Below the pieces are notes generated by a model. It worked only from the letters and a program-made list of their open reading frames with translations. It was not told the DNA's origin and did not search any database. From Latescibacteria bacterium UBA6620 (GTDB lineage Bacteria; Latescibacterota; UBA2968), in assembly GCA_002433075.1 (NCBI GenBank), contig DJHM01000033.1:62001-126000 (forward strand): DNA of 64,000 nucleotides, in the 5' to 3' direction. Below, in pieces: positions 44,457 to 53,575 of this stretch (the stretch's first letter is position 1; each line of letters opens with the position of its first letter). Both the position numbers and the translations under genes were made by a program.

Positions 44457-46130
44457 TTACCGCACGTTCTCGAAAGCCGGGTCGGTCCCCGACCCCGTCG
44501 CCGGGCTCGTGCCACGGCGCATATCATGGAAAGCCCTACTGTCCAGAAGAGCAAGCGCTTTGTCAAACAGCGAAATCGACTGCTGAACCACGGGGTCGTC
44601 CTCGACGGCCACACGCCCCGCGGCAGCAGTGCCCCAACGAATCTGGGCAATCTGCCGGCGCAACCTTCGCTTCACGAATTCGGCGCTCTGCTTCAGAGAT
44701 CTCTCCTGTTCAGAACCGAACTTCGGATCGGTGTTCTCCAGAAACTTCCGAAACTTCGTCAGCTCTCTCTTCCCGGGTTCGAAGCCGGTGAAGAAACTGT
44801 TGAAATCGACGTGGGCACGGGTGATGGACTGCCCGTGTTTCGTCGCGAATTCCAGAACCAGAGACTCAGAGACGATGTGGCGCTCGAACACCGTCAGGGA
44901 ATCCGGATGAAGGGCGATATCTGGCGTGATTCCCCCGCTCCCATAGACTTCGCGGGCCAGAATTTCCGTGTAGTAGATCGGCTTGTCGAGCGTCGCGTCG
45001 GCATTGGGATCGTAATCGTCGTGAGCGGCTTCGAGGTAAGCCATCCGGTCGTCCGAATACGGGCGCTGAATCGGTCGACCGCTCGGCGTGAAGTAGCTTG
45101 CTACAGTCAGAAGCACCGCGCCTCCATTCTGCAGCCCGTATTGCTTCTGAACCAGCCCCTTCCCGAACGTTGTATGCCCGACAATCAGACCTCGATCGTA
45201 ATCCTGGACCGCACCGGCTACGATCTCTGATGCGCTCGCGCTGCGACTGTTGACCAGGACGATGACCGGAACCGCTTCCGGTACCAGTGGCTTCTTTCTC
45301 GAAAAGTGATCTTCACGCGACCCACGCCGGCGTCCCTCGGTATACACCACGAGACGACCAGGATCCAGCAGCTTATCGGACACGGCCACCGCCTGTTCCA
45401 GGTAGCCCCCCCCGTTGTTCCGCAGGTCGAAAATCAGTTTGGCCATCCCCCTGCTGCCCAGATTCTCCAAGGCCGCACTGAGCTCCTCGCTCGTGCGCCC
45501 GGAGAAGCGGTCGATCTTCACGTAGCCGACCTCATCATTGAGCATAAACGCGTATCGGACGCTCGGGACCCGGATTTTTCCTCGAACGATGTCGAACTCG
45601 AGCAACGCGTCGACGCCTTCGCGCTGCACGGAGACGTGGACAGTCGTGCCCTTCGGACCCTTCAGACGCCCTTCGACCTCGTTGATCTTGATGCCCACTG
45701 ATGATTTCCCGTCGATCTTGATGATACGGTCGCCAGGTAGCAAGCCAACTTTGGCCGCCGGGGAACCTTCGATCGGTGACAGAACCGTCAGGAAACTCTC
45801 AATGATCTCGAAATAGATACCGATGCCCTCGAAGGATCCCTCCAGTCGCTCCTGCATCTCTCGAAAATCTTCAGCGCTGATGTATGTCGAATGGGGATCC
45901 AAACGGGACAGGTAGCCTTCAATTGCGCCATCGTAGAGGGCGGCCTGGTCTACTTCCTCGTAGTAGTAGCGGCGAACCAGGTCGTTCAAATCACCGAACG
46001 CCTGCGCCTGATCGACGATGGAGGGTCTCCGAGCGGGCTGGGCGTCGCTGCGCCCGGAGGAAATCACCAGGGCAGCCAGAAGAGAGATCAAGTAGGGCAC
46101 AAGACGTCTCACAGGAAAAATAAAATCCAA
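44457..46130 (-). CDS. Carboxy-terminal processing protease (S41, PDZ)
   Basis: A 557-aa exported protease. After a signal peptide (LVPYLISLLAALVISS) come an N-terminal helical part, a PDZ domain (GIGIYFEIIESFLTVL and PAAKVGLLPGDRIIKIDG) and the S41 core with the serine in NSRSASASEIVAGA and Lys in TTFGKGLVQKQYG. The C-terminal 150 residues are charged and helical. The start may be TTG 46130 or a GTG at 46112; neither has a strong ribosome-binding site. Operon with the short permease and ATPase suggests that the transporter gates or delivers substrate to the protease; this is inference. Confidence 0.9.
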   Translation of the reverse strand: MDFIFPVRRLVPYLISLLAALVISSGRSDAQPARRPSIVDQAQAFGDLNDLVRRYYYEEVDQAALYDGAIEGYLSRLDPHSTYISAEDFREMQERLEGSFEGIGIYFEIIESFLTVLSPIEGSPAAKVGLLPGDRIIKIDGKSSVGIKINEVEGRLKGPKGTTVHVSVQREGVDALLEFDIVRGKIRVPSVRYAFMLNDEVGYVKIDRFSGRTSEELSAALENLGSRGMAKLIFDLRNNGGGYLEQAVAVSDKLLDPGRLVVYTEGRRRGSREDHFSRKKPLVPEAVPVIVLVNSRSASASEIVAGAVQDYDRGLIVGHTTFGKGLVQKQYGLQNGGAVLLTVASYFTPSGRPIQRPYSDDRMAYLEAAHDDYDPNADATLDKPIYYTEILAREVYGSGGITPDIALHPDSLTVFERHIVSESLVLEFATKHGQSITRAHVDFNSFFTGFEPGKRELTKFRKFLENTDPKFGSEQERSLKQSAEFVKRRLRRQIAQIRWGTAAAGRVAVEDDPVVQQSISLFDKALALLDSRAFHDMRRGTSPATGSGTDPAFENVR

Positions 46131-46200
46131 CGTAAGTATTTGAAGAGTTGAAACTTAACGAGCCTGAAGAACCGTGTCAAGCCGGGAACCGATTCGGGCC

Positions 46201-47079
46201 TCATCCCGAAGTGCCAGCCGCCTTCATCGTCTCCAGATGTTGTCGATAAGGAGCTCCGATCGAACCCAGGAGCCTATCGACACAGTCTGTTCGGAGCCCC
46301 GCCCTGAGGGGCCTGCGTGCCGCCTGGCCGAGGTCGGCGCTCCGTACGGGTTTCACGAGGTCAGATCGCAATCCGAACACATCACAGAGCGCCTCAACCA
46401 TCTCGTACCGGGTCAGGTAATCCCGCCCGGCTACGTGGACCACTCCCGTCGCGCCCTTCTCCGTCAATCCACGGATCGACGTCACCAGGTCGGGCAACCA
46501 GGTCGGGTTCGCCCACTCGTCGGTCACTACCTGGATCGATTCACCCTCCTGCAGTGCGCTCAGGGCCCAGGTCACGAAATTGGGCCGCACTCCGGACTGG
46601 AATCCGAAAAGGACCGCCGTCCGAACCACACAGGCTTCGCATTCTGACAGAGCGACTGCTTCCCCTTCCAGCTTCGTTCGACCGTAGACACTCAGCGGAT
46701 GTGCCTCATCTTCCTCGCCGTAGGGGCCGGCTTCCCCATCGAACACATAGTTCGTCGACAACTGGAGCAGTCGAATACGACGCTCCCCACACGCTTGCGC
46801 CAACTTCGAGACCGCGTCGACGTGGATGCGCCGCGCAAGTGCCGGATCCTTTTCGCACCCGTCGACACTCGTGACCGCCGCCGTGTTCACGACCCAAGCC
46901 GGATCGACCTCATCGAGTGCCCGTTCGACGGTCGGGGAATCTTCCAGGTCGACCCGAACCCAGCCGGTCGCATCCTCTGGCTCCCGGGCGGCCGGAACCA
47001 TTTCCGATCCCGATTCAGTCAGACCACGGCCGAGGAACCCCGTGGCCCCTATCACCAGGATGCGTCCCGGCCGATTCAC
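46201..47079 (-). CDS. RmlD-like NAD(P)-dependent sugar reductase/epimerase
   Basis: A 292-aa extended SDR. The opening ILVIGATGFLGRGL is the dinucleotide loop; VVNTAAVTSVDGCEKDP, STNYVFDGEAGPYGEED and the active-site Tyr-x3-Lys in VYGRTKLEGEAVAL follow the dTDP-4-dehydrorhamnose reductase (RmlD) pattern. GTG 47079 is chosen: GGGAGAAG precedes it and it overlaps the stop of the upstream gene (GTGA). No rmlA/B/C genes are adjacent, so a role in rhamnose synthesis is only probable. Confidence 0.82.
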   Translation of the reverse strand: MNRPGRILVIGATGFLGRGLTESGSEMVPAAREPEDATGWVRVDLEDSPTVERALDEVDPAWVVNTAAVTSVDGCEKDPALARRIHVDAVSKLAQACGERRIRLLQLSTNYVFDGEAGPYGEEDEAHPLSVYGRTKLEGEAVALSECEACVVRTAVLFGFQSGVRPNFVTWALSALQEGESIQVVTDEWANPTWLPDLVTSIRGLTEKGATGVVHVAGRDYLTRYEMVEALCDVFGLRSDLVKPVRSADLGQAARRPLRAGLRTDCVDRLLGSIGAPYRQHLETMKAAGTSG

Positions 47080-48572
47080 CTTTCTTCTCCCACAAAAAGA
47101 CGCAGTGCGCCGGCCAGGGACCCTGCGTGTGCGGAGTCGTTCAGGCTGCGGGGAACCCAGACCGCCAGCAGCTGTCCCGCCCGTGACGCATACACGGGAT
47201 TGTCCGTCTCCTCGGCCAGCCGAATCAGGCATTCGGCCAGGACTCCGATTGCGCCGGGTTCGTGGCGATCGAGGGAGGATTGGTCCTCCCCCGCCCGAAT
47301 CCTGTCGCCCTCGCCATCCGGCGCCACGAAGGTCGCCCAGGCCCGATTCAGGATTCGCTCGGCGATTCCCTGAAGGCCGCGACCGCTGTCCAGCCGATCT
47401 ACATCCAAAAGCGCTCGAGCGATCAGCGCCGCGTCAGCCAACGTCTCCGCCCGATCGACAGGCGCGCCCCTCTCGTCATACCCCGCCACCAGCCGCTCCG
47501 TGACCCAGGACCACCGGTCGGTCGACGCGTTCAGCCCGATCTCCATCGCGTGAACCGTCGCTGAAACCGCCTGGGCGTTCCAGCGAGGAATCCATCGCGC
47601 ATCGACAGGTCGAGATCCTTCCCCATAAAGAGAGGGCGCGAAAACGCTGTCCGGCGTCACGAATCCTGCCAGGCCGGCCGCGAAGTAAGGACCGGTCTCA
47701 TCCTCCACACCCAGCACCCGCTCCACTGCATCCAGGAGGCCCTGGGCCCTGTGTCGCCAGGCATCGTCACCGCTACGTGACGCGAGAACTGCCGCTGTCA
47801 TCAAAAGGGCCGCATTGTGGGTAAGGGTCATCTCCTCGTCCTTCAGAACACCGTCCTCCGTAACCAGACCGACCGAGAACAGGCCCTGCTCGTTCACCTG
47901 CCTTTCATCATACACCTGGTCGATCTCCGGCGTGTCGAGCGCTCCGAGACGTTCCAGAAAGAGCAGAATTTCAGCCGAAGGGGAGGTTGCGTTCGCGATC
48001 TGCGATCGTACGCTATCCATGAACGTCCTCAGAACACCTTCGTCGACGACATCCAGCGGAAGAGGGGTCGGCCGGCTCCTCGCAACCAGCCGATTTCTGC
48101 TACGCTCGATATCCTCCATCCTGTCGGGGATGTCGTAGAGAAGGTGTACCCGTCGCATCAGACGGCCCAGATCATCCGAATCGATATACTGGGTTCCCGT
48201 AATCCAACCGCGATGGGGATTGATCACAGCCAGACTCGGCCAGGTGCCCAGCCCGTACCGTTCGAACAGATCGGGTCGCTCCGTCGCATCGACCGCAACC
48301 GGATGGGTAACGCGTCGGATTTCGCGAACGACCTGCGGGTCGCTCAGCACGCGGGACGCAAGTGCGTGGCACCAGAAGGATCGACGATTGTAGAGATACA
48401 GCAGGATCGGCTTGTCGTTCGCCTCGGCCTTGTCTTCCCAGGCCCCCCAGGGCACCGTGCCCAGAGGAACCGCTGACAGTCGTGGGACTACAGTTTGGCG
48501 ACCATCGGAGTTGCATCCCGCGAGGCTGAGCAACAGACCCGTCGCAAGCGTCAACGCGACGGGGGCGTACAC
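47076..48572 (-). CDS. Lipoprotein with N-terminal thioredoxin-like domain, YyaL-like
   Basis: A 498-aa protein. Lipobox LSLAGC follows a short hydrophobic segment, so it should be lipid-anchored. Residues about 35-160 form a thioredoxin-like domain (PILLYLYNRRSFWCHALASR, with one Cys where CxxC is usual; GLGTWPSLAVINP). The rest is helical, with WNAQAVSATVHAMEIGLN and LADAALIARALLDVD as in the alpha/alpha-barrel of DUF255/YyaL (SSP411) proteins. One-Cys site suggests no disulfide oxidoreductase activity. Function unknown. Overlaps the RmlD-like gene by four bases. Confidence 0.75.
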   Translation of the reverse strand: MYAPVALTLATGLLLSLAGCNSDGRQTVVPRLSAVPLGTVPWGAWEDKAEANDKPILLYLYNRRSFWCHALASRVLSDPQVVREIRRVTHPVAVDATERPDLFERYGLGTWPSLAVINPHRGWITGTQYIDSDDLGRLMRRVHLLYDIPDRMEDIERSRNRLVARSRPTPLPLDVVDEGVLRTFMDSVRSQIANATSPSAEILLFLERLGALDTPEIDQVYDERQVNEQGLFSVGLVTEDGVLKDEEMTLTHNAALLMTAAVLASRSGDDAWRHRAQGLLDAVERVLGVEDETGPYFAAGLAGFVTPDSVFAPSLYGEGSRPVDARWIPRWNAQAVSATVHAMEIGLNASTDRWSWVTERLVAGYDERGAPVDRAETLADAALIARALLDVDRLDSGRGLQGIAERILNRAWATFVAPDGEGDRIRAGEDQSSLDRHEPGAIGVLAECLIRLAEETDNPVYASRAGQLLAVWVPRSLNDSAHAGSLAGALRLFVGEER

Positions 48573-48776
48573 GAAAACGGCCGCCCCGATGGACCGAATC
48601 GAGTGGCCGTTGAATTCGTTTCCAAAGAATGGAACCCGTCTGCCGTATGGTCGTTTAAGTCCTATGCTTCAGCCCGGGATGCGGCCTGGCGAGCCCAGAA
48701 ACCCAGAAAAATCTTGACACTTATTTGCCCCAGGCCATACATTTTTTGCTGTTTGACCGGCAGGATTTGCCGATGG

Positions 48777-49043
48777 TTAGGATGAAGGCCCGATGCCTTC
48801 GAGGGGAATGGCTTCAGCAATCAGCATAATCGGGATTTCGTCCTCGATGGGGTAAAGATACTTTCCGTCCTCGCGGACGAGCCCCCCGTCGATCGGCTTT
48901 TCAAGGGGATTTCCGGCGCGATTCTTGAGCGATCCGGCCTCGATTCTGCGATTGATTTCGGCCACTAAATTGTCGTCGGCCAGCTTGACCGGGGTCTTGT
49001 CCTCCGGGCAGGCCAGAATATCGAGCAATTCCTGATCGATCAT
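48777..49043 (-). CDS. Trm112-family small protein
   Basis: An 88-aa protein with the family opening LLDILACPEDKTPVKL, then GGLVREDGKYLYPIEDEIPI typical of the Trm112/UPF0434 family. Only one Cys is present in the first metal position (CP-E-D), as in several bacterial members. Bacterial homologues are thought to stabilise methyltransferases. Isolated gene: the neighbour on the - strand side is 204 bp away. Confidence 0.85.
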   Translation of the reverse strand: MIDQELLDILACPEDKTPVKLADDNLVAEINRRIEAGSLKNRAGNPLEKPIDGGLVREDGKYLYPIEDEIPIMLIAEAIPLEGIGPSS

Positions 49044-49469
49044 CGTTTTCAGCCCTTATTGGAACGGCGTTTGCCTCACCTGTCAACGCCAGAATATAAC
49101 ACAAGGCTTCTTCCAGACAACACTGGTTCACGATTCGCCCCAAAAAGGACAGCGCCTATCGTCACTCGCTAACGGGTTTGGCTGCAACACGTTTCACTGA
49201 CGTTCACAAGTTTAGACAGAAATCAGCTTGCGCATCGGGGCGCACCCACAAACGGGGCCGTCCTGGTCGAGCGTTGCAGAGCCAACTACCGTTGGGAGTG
49301 CAGGCGGCTTCCCCTCTGATCGCACCCTACGATCGTCCCAGGCCGTGCAGGTCATCAAAGTCGCTCCATCCCGGCCAAACCACCCTCGGTTTTCTGTTCT
49401 GTCGCGCCCAATCCAGGTCGTGCCTACTGCGGCAAGGTTCATTGCCGTGCGAATTACTGGAGGAGAATT
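49044..49469. other. 426-bp divergent intergenic region
   Basis: Between the Trm112-like gene (- strand) and the PorV-like gene (+ strand). Frames within it show no credible protein. A strong ribosome-binding site, GGAGGAG, ends the region before ATG 49470. I saw no clear promoter pair. Confidence 0.45.
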
Positions 49470-50522
49470 ATGCTGAAGTATCTCTCTCACCGAGTCACTC
49501 TGGCGACGCTTGCCGCGGTCTGCGTTTTCGGGCTCGGCGCCAGCCAGGTTGACGCGACCCCGGAGAGCCGGGCGGCGGCCAACTTCCTGCTCTACCAGCC
49601 GAGTGCACGTTCGGCGGGTCTGGGTGATGCCTACGTCGCGATTGCGGACGACGCGAACGCCACCTTCTTCAACCCCGCCGCGCTCGCCGACGACCACGGT
49701 CGATCCCTCAGCACGACGTTTTACAAACCCGTACCCTCTCTCGCCAACGACATTTTCACATCCTTCGGTTCCTACACCCAGCCAATGGAGGGCGTAGGCA
49801 ATTTCGGGATCAGCCTGATCTACACGTCGCTCGGGACACAGTTCCGTACGGGGGAACAGGGCGAAGAGCTGGGCGAGTTCACAAGTTTTGGAATCGCCTT
49901 CGGTATCTCCTACGGCGCGCACCTTACCCGGACCATCTCCCTGGGCATCACGACCAAGCTGATCCACGAAAACCTCGCGGCCCAGGGCGCGGGCGACGAA
50001 GCCGGTAGTGGAACAGGCACTTCCTTCGCCGGCGACATCGGCTTTCTGTGGAAGCCCGGCGACCGCTTCTCCCTCGGGTGGGCCCTTCGGAACGTCGGCC
50101 CCAATATGACGTTCATCGACGCCGACCAGTCCGACCCTCTGCCGCAGAACTTCACGATCGGCTTCGGCTACGACCTGATGCAGCGCGACAACTACACCTT
50201 GCTGCTTACGAGCGACATCTACAAGCCGCTGGCTGACGAAGGCTTCGGCTCCTTTCTGAGCGGGTGGACCGACGGAAGTGGTGAAGAGGAACTGAAAGAC
50301 ATCGACTACCACGTCGGTGTCGAATGGGCCTACAATCTGTCCGACCTCTCCGCTTTCGCCCTCCGTGCCGGGTATTCGCACGACGAGGACGGAAACCGGA
50401 AGACGCCGACATTCGGATTGGGTCTCAAGTACGACTGGGCGACCTTCGACCTGTCCTATTTCGCGAACTCGAATGCGGCCGTTCGAAACGTCTTCCGCTT
50501 CAGCGGCGGATTTTCCTTCTAG
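49470..50522 (+). CDS. PorV/PorQ-like outer-membrane beta-barrel protein
   Basis: A 350-aa protein with a signal peptide (ATLAAVCVFGLGASQVDA). The N-terminal SARSAGLGDAYVAIADDANA and TFFNPAALADD are the hallmark of the PorV/PorQ (FadL-related) family. Alternating strands and a terminal Phe (GGFSF) fit a beta-barrel. PorV carries type IX secretion cargo to the attachment complex in Bacteroidota; homologues occur in other FCB phyla. The adjacent downstream gene encodes a protein with a type IX-style C-terminal domain, a likely cargo. Strong GGAGGAG site before ATG. Confidence 0.85.
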   Translation: MLKYLSHRVTLATLAAVCVFGLGASQVDATPESRAAANFLLYQPSARSAGLGDAYVAIADDANATFFNPAALADDHGRSLSTTFYKPVPSLANDIFTSFGSYTQPMEGVGNFGISLIYTSLGTQFRTGEQGEELGEFTSFGIAFGISYGAHLTRTISLGITTKLIHENLAAQGAGDEAGSGTGTSFAGDIGFLWKPGDRFSLGWALRNVGPNMTFIDADQSDPLPQNFTIGFGYDLMQRDNYTLLLTSDIYKPLADEGFGSFLSGWTDGSGEEELKDIDYHVGVEWAYNLSDLSAFALRAGYSHDEDGNRKTPTFGLGLKYDWATFDLSYFANSNAAVRNVFRFSGGFSF

Positions 50523-50539
50523 GGATACCACCGGATTTG

Positions 50540-53500
50540 ATGCAGGTCTCTCGTTCTAAAGAGCGTCCGGCCGGTTCGCGTATCGGCCGGACGCTTTTCT
50601 ATGCCTTCACCTGCTGTGTGCTCGGGCTCCTTCCAGGGTCCCTGGACGCTCAGTTGCCAATCGAGCCCGCCCTCGGCACGCATCGGGTTCTGGCCCTTCG
50701 CGTCTCCTTCCCTCCCGAAGTCCCTGACGACGAAACCACGAGCGGAGACGGCACCTTTGACCTCCGTCCGACCGAAACCGCCCGATCGGAATATCGTTTC
50801 CCGTTCGATCTTCCTCCCCACGACCGAACCTACTTCGAGTCCCACCTGGAGGCTCTGTCCAACTACTACCGCGACGTCTCGGGAGGCCGGCTCGAGCTGA
50901 CGTATGAAATTTTCCCCAGACAGAACGATGCCGGCTACGTGATGGACCAGCCCCTGATCGACTTCGGAAACGGCCGAACTCGTCAGGAGATCAACGAACG
51001 CATCGTGCGGCTGTTCAGGGACGCCCTCGTTACTGCGGATGCGTCCGATCCGGACCTCGACTTTTCCGAATTCGACCACGTCGTCGTCTTCCACGCCGGT
51101 CTTGGAGGCGAGTCGTCCAACGCTCTCAATGACGTCCTTTCCGCGTTCATCGACCGCGAGGACCTCGAGACCTACGCCGAAGGCGTCCTCGACCTCGATG
51201 GTGTGACCGTCTCGAGTGGAATGCTGCTCCCTGAAGCCGGGAGCCTCGACGGTCGTGGCGGCCTCAACGGTCAGCTTGCCCGGTTCTACGCAAACCAGCT
51301 TGGGCTCCCCCGCCTCGACAACCCCGAGGACGGTCTTCCCGCCGTTGGAGACTGGTCGTTAATGGACACGGGCAACATCACCATCACTTCCTCTGCACGT
51401 CTGGGCCTGTCGAATCTCTCCGGCGAGCCTGCGGACACCATCCTCGTCGGTTTCATTCCCAGCCGGCTCCTTGCGTGGTCTCGTTCCGCACTCGGGTGGC
51501 TCGACATTCCCACCGTCGCGAGAGACGATACAGTCCGAATCGCGGCCCCGCACATCGACGACGGCACAACTCACGCAATTCGGGTCCCCATCAACGCTGA
51601 CGAGTACTTCCTGATCGAAAACCGGATGTCGCGTCTTGCCGTAGAGGGACGTAAACCGACCGTCATCCTCACCCCGCAGGGCGTCTGGACGTCGATCGAC
51701 GACTACGACGCGTTCATACCGGGTAGTGGCATCCTCATCTGGCACGTCGACAATGCCGTCATTCGGGCCAGCACCTCCGGCCGGGCCGTCAACAGCCATC
51801 CGGACTTCAGACTTCACTTCGATGGCTTCGCAGGGATCTATCGCAAGGGGATCGATCTCGAAGAGGCGGATGGTCTTGAGGACATCGGTAACGCCTCGTC
51901 CAGCCGGGTCATCAGCAGCGGCGTCATCTCCTTCTCCAGCATCAGTGGGAGCGCGGTCGATCCCTACTACGTCGGCAACGTTTCCCGTTTCGGCCCTGAC
52001 ACCGAGCCGAGGAGCGAAAGCAACCTCGGCTACCCTACTGGAATCCAAATCGAAGTCCTGAGCGCCCCAGGTGAGGTGATGGAGGTCGCTGTGCGATTCC
52101 TGCAGCAAACCGACGAGTGGCCTGTCACCGACCTTGCGCCCGACCCGGAGACGTTTCCCAGAGCCTTCAGCGATCCAAGCAACTCGGCAATTCTTCGCGG
52201 AAGCGCCTCCGGATCGGCAGCCTGGACCCCGAGTGGCCTCGCAACCAACCTGATCTTCGCCGCTACGCACCCCATCGCGGTCGGATCCCTGTCCGGTTCG
52301 ACAGCCTCCTTCATCTACCCTACCGCCGATGGCGGCGGTCTCCAGGAAGCGGGTCAGACCCGGTCGGTCATCGCAGGTCCCTCCTCCATCGCACCGTCCA
52401 TCGTGCCTTTTCCCATCTTGCCGACAGATCTCTGGGGACTCCAGGACGGGACCGTCGAGTGGGGACGGTTTGCAGCCGGAGCCGGCAGAGCCACACTGTC
52501 TTCCGGACCCATCAGCGGGATGGCCGTCGCGAACTCCGACCCGGATATCGATAACGAACTGGCCGTCCTGACGGAATCGGGACGACTCTTCGCAGTCGAA
52601 GGTGAAGAGACGTTCCACGAGCTCGCCGCATTCCCCGTCGACGTCACGGGACCGGTCACTGCCGATCTCGACGCGAACGGACTGGACGACATCGTCGTGG
52701 TCTCGAACGAGGGCGCGATCTTCACTGCACAGCACGACGGTTCGCTCACGGAGAGTCGTCCTGTTGATGGCGGCGCCCGCTCGTCCCCCGTCGTCGCCGA
52801 TATCGACCGGGACGGATTCGTCGAAGTTCTGTTCGGAGGAGTCGACCGAATCTGGATCACGCGATTTAACGATGTGCTACAGCAGGGCGCGCCCGTCGCC
52901 CTGCCCCTGAAGGACCGGGTCGGCGCGATCCTGGCTCCTCCCGCCGTCGCTGATCTGGACGCTGACGGAAATCTGGACGTGCTTGTCGCCACGCAAGGCG
53001 GGCTCATCTACGGGATGGACAACCGCGGTGCGCTGCTGCCGGGCCTGCCGGTCGCCACCCTCGGTCCCGTCTCCGCTTCCCCGCTTCTCGAAGACATCGA
53101 TCGGGACGGAAACCTCGAGCTCGTTGCCTTCACGATCGACGGGTCCGTCCATCTCTGGCACCTCGAGGAGATCGATTCTGCCCTGACCGGAACCGAGGTC
53201 GTGTGGGGACAACAGGGGGGCGACGGAGGGAACAGCGGACACCTCGCCCAGACCACCCCCCAGCCCGAACCCCCGGATGAAGCCTCCTCATTGATGCCGC
53301 CCGACAGAGTCTACTGCTATCCAAACCCGGTTCGCGGAAACGAAGCTTTCTTCAGGTTCTATCTGGTCGAAGCCGCAGATGTAAACATCACAGTCATCAA
53401 CCCACGCGGTGAAGTCGTCGAGCGGATGGTCGCACCGCAGACCTTCGCTCTGACCGACAACGAAATCCGTTGGGACACGTCGGACTATGCCAGCGGTTTT

Positions 53501-53575
53501 TTCATCTGTCGCGTCGAAGCCCTCACCGCATCGCAGTCTGAAGTGAGGTTCGTCAAGGTGGCCATCGTCCGATGA
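50540..53575 (+). CDS. M6-like protein with FG-GAP repeats and type IX-style C-terminal domain, zinc site lost
   Basis: A 1011-aa exported protein (signal region LFYAFTCCVLGLLPGSLDA). Residues about 40-300 follow M6-type metalloprotease order: FDHVVVFHAGLGGESSN, GRGGLNGQLARFYANQLGLP and AVGDWSLMDTG. Where M6 enzymes have HExxH followed by xxGLP, this reads Arg248-Phe-Tyr-Ala-Asn252, so both zinc His and the catalytic Glu are absent. Residues about 690-880 hold FG-GAP/VCBS-like repeats (DLDANGLDDIVVVS, DIDRDGFVEVLFGG, DLDADGNLDVLVAT, DIDRDGNLELVAFT). The C-terminal 80 residues (YCYPNPVRG, WDTSDYASGFFICRVE) match the type IX sorting-domain style. ATG 50540 has no strong ribosome-binding site. 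It overlaps the next gene (ATGA). Confidence 0.82.
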   Translation: MQVSRSKERPAGSRIGRTLFYAFTCCVLGLLPGSLDAQLPIEPALGTHRVLALRVSFPPEVPDDETTSGDGTFDLRPTETARSEYRFPFDLPPHDRTYFESHLEALSNYYRDVSGGRLELTYEIFPRQNDAGYVMDQPLIDFGNGRTRQEINERIVRLFRDALVTADASDPDLDFSEFDHVVVFHAGLGGESSNALNDVLSAFIDREDLETYAEGVLDLDGVTVSSGMLLPEAGSLDGRGGLNGQLARFYANQLGLPRLDNPEDGLPAVGDWSLMDTGNITITSSARLGLSNLSGEPADTILVGFIPSRLLAWSRSALGWLDIPTVARDDTVRIAAPHIDDGTTHAIRVPINADEYFLIENRMSRLAVEGRKPTVILTPQGVWTSIDDYDAFIPGSGILIWHVDNAVIRASTSGRAVNSHPDFRLHFDGFAGIYRKGIDLEEADGLEDIGNASSSRVISSGVISFSSISGSAVDPYYVGNVSRFGPDTEPRSESNLGYPTGIQIEVLSAPGEVMEVAVRFLQQTDEWPVTDLAPDPETFPRAFSDPSNSAILRGSASGSAAWTPSGLATNLIFAATHPIAVGSLSGSTASFIYPTADGGGLQEAGQTRSVIAGPSSIAPSIVPFPILPTDLWGLQDGTVEWGRFAAGAGRATLSSGPISGMAVANSDPDIDNELAVLTESGRLFAVEGEETFHELAAFPVDVTGPVTADLDANGLDDIVVVSNEGAIFTAQHDGSLTESRPVDGGARSSPVVADIDRDGFVEVLFGGVDRIWITRFNDVLQQGAPVALPLKDRVGAILAPPAVADLDADGNLDVLVATQGGLIYGMDNRGALLPGLPVATLGPVSASPLLEDIDRDGNLELVAFTIDGSVHLWHLEEIDSALTGTEVVWGQQGGDGGNSGHLAQTTPQPEPPDEASSLMPPDRVYCYPNPVRGNEAFFRFYLVEAADVNITVINPRGEVVERMVAPQTFALTDNEIRWDTSDYASGFFICRVEALTASQSEVRFVKVAIVR

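Noticed and set aside
48715..48743. TTGACA followed by TACATT on the + strand
   Set aside because: Good -35 and fair -10, but it points into the antisense of the Trm112-like gene with no + strand gene for over 700 bp; kept only as a possible antisense promoter.
49178..49552. 124-codon frame ahead of the PorV-like gene
   Set aside because: Low-complexity Arg/Ser/Pro composition, overlaps the PorV-like start in another frame.
49212..50531. 439-codon frame antisense to the PorV-like gene
   Set aside because: Antisense to a gene with clear family signature and ribosome-binding site.
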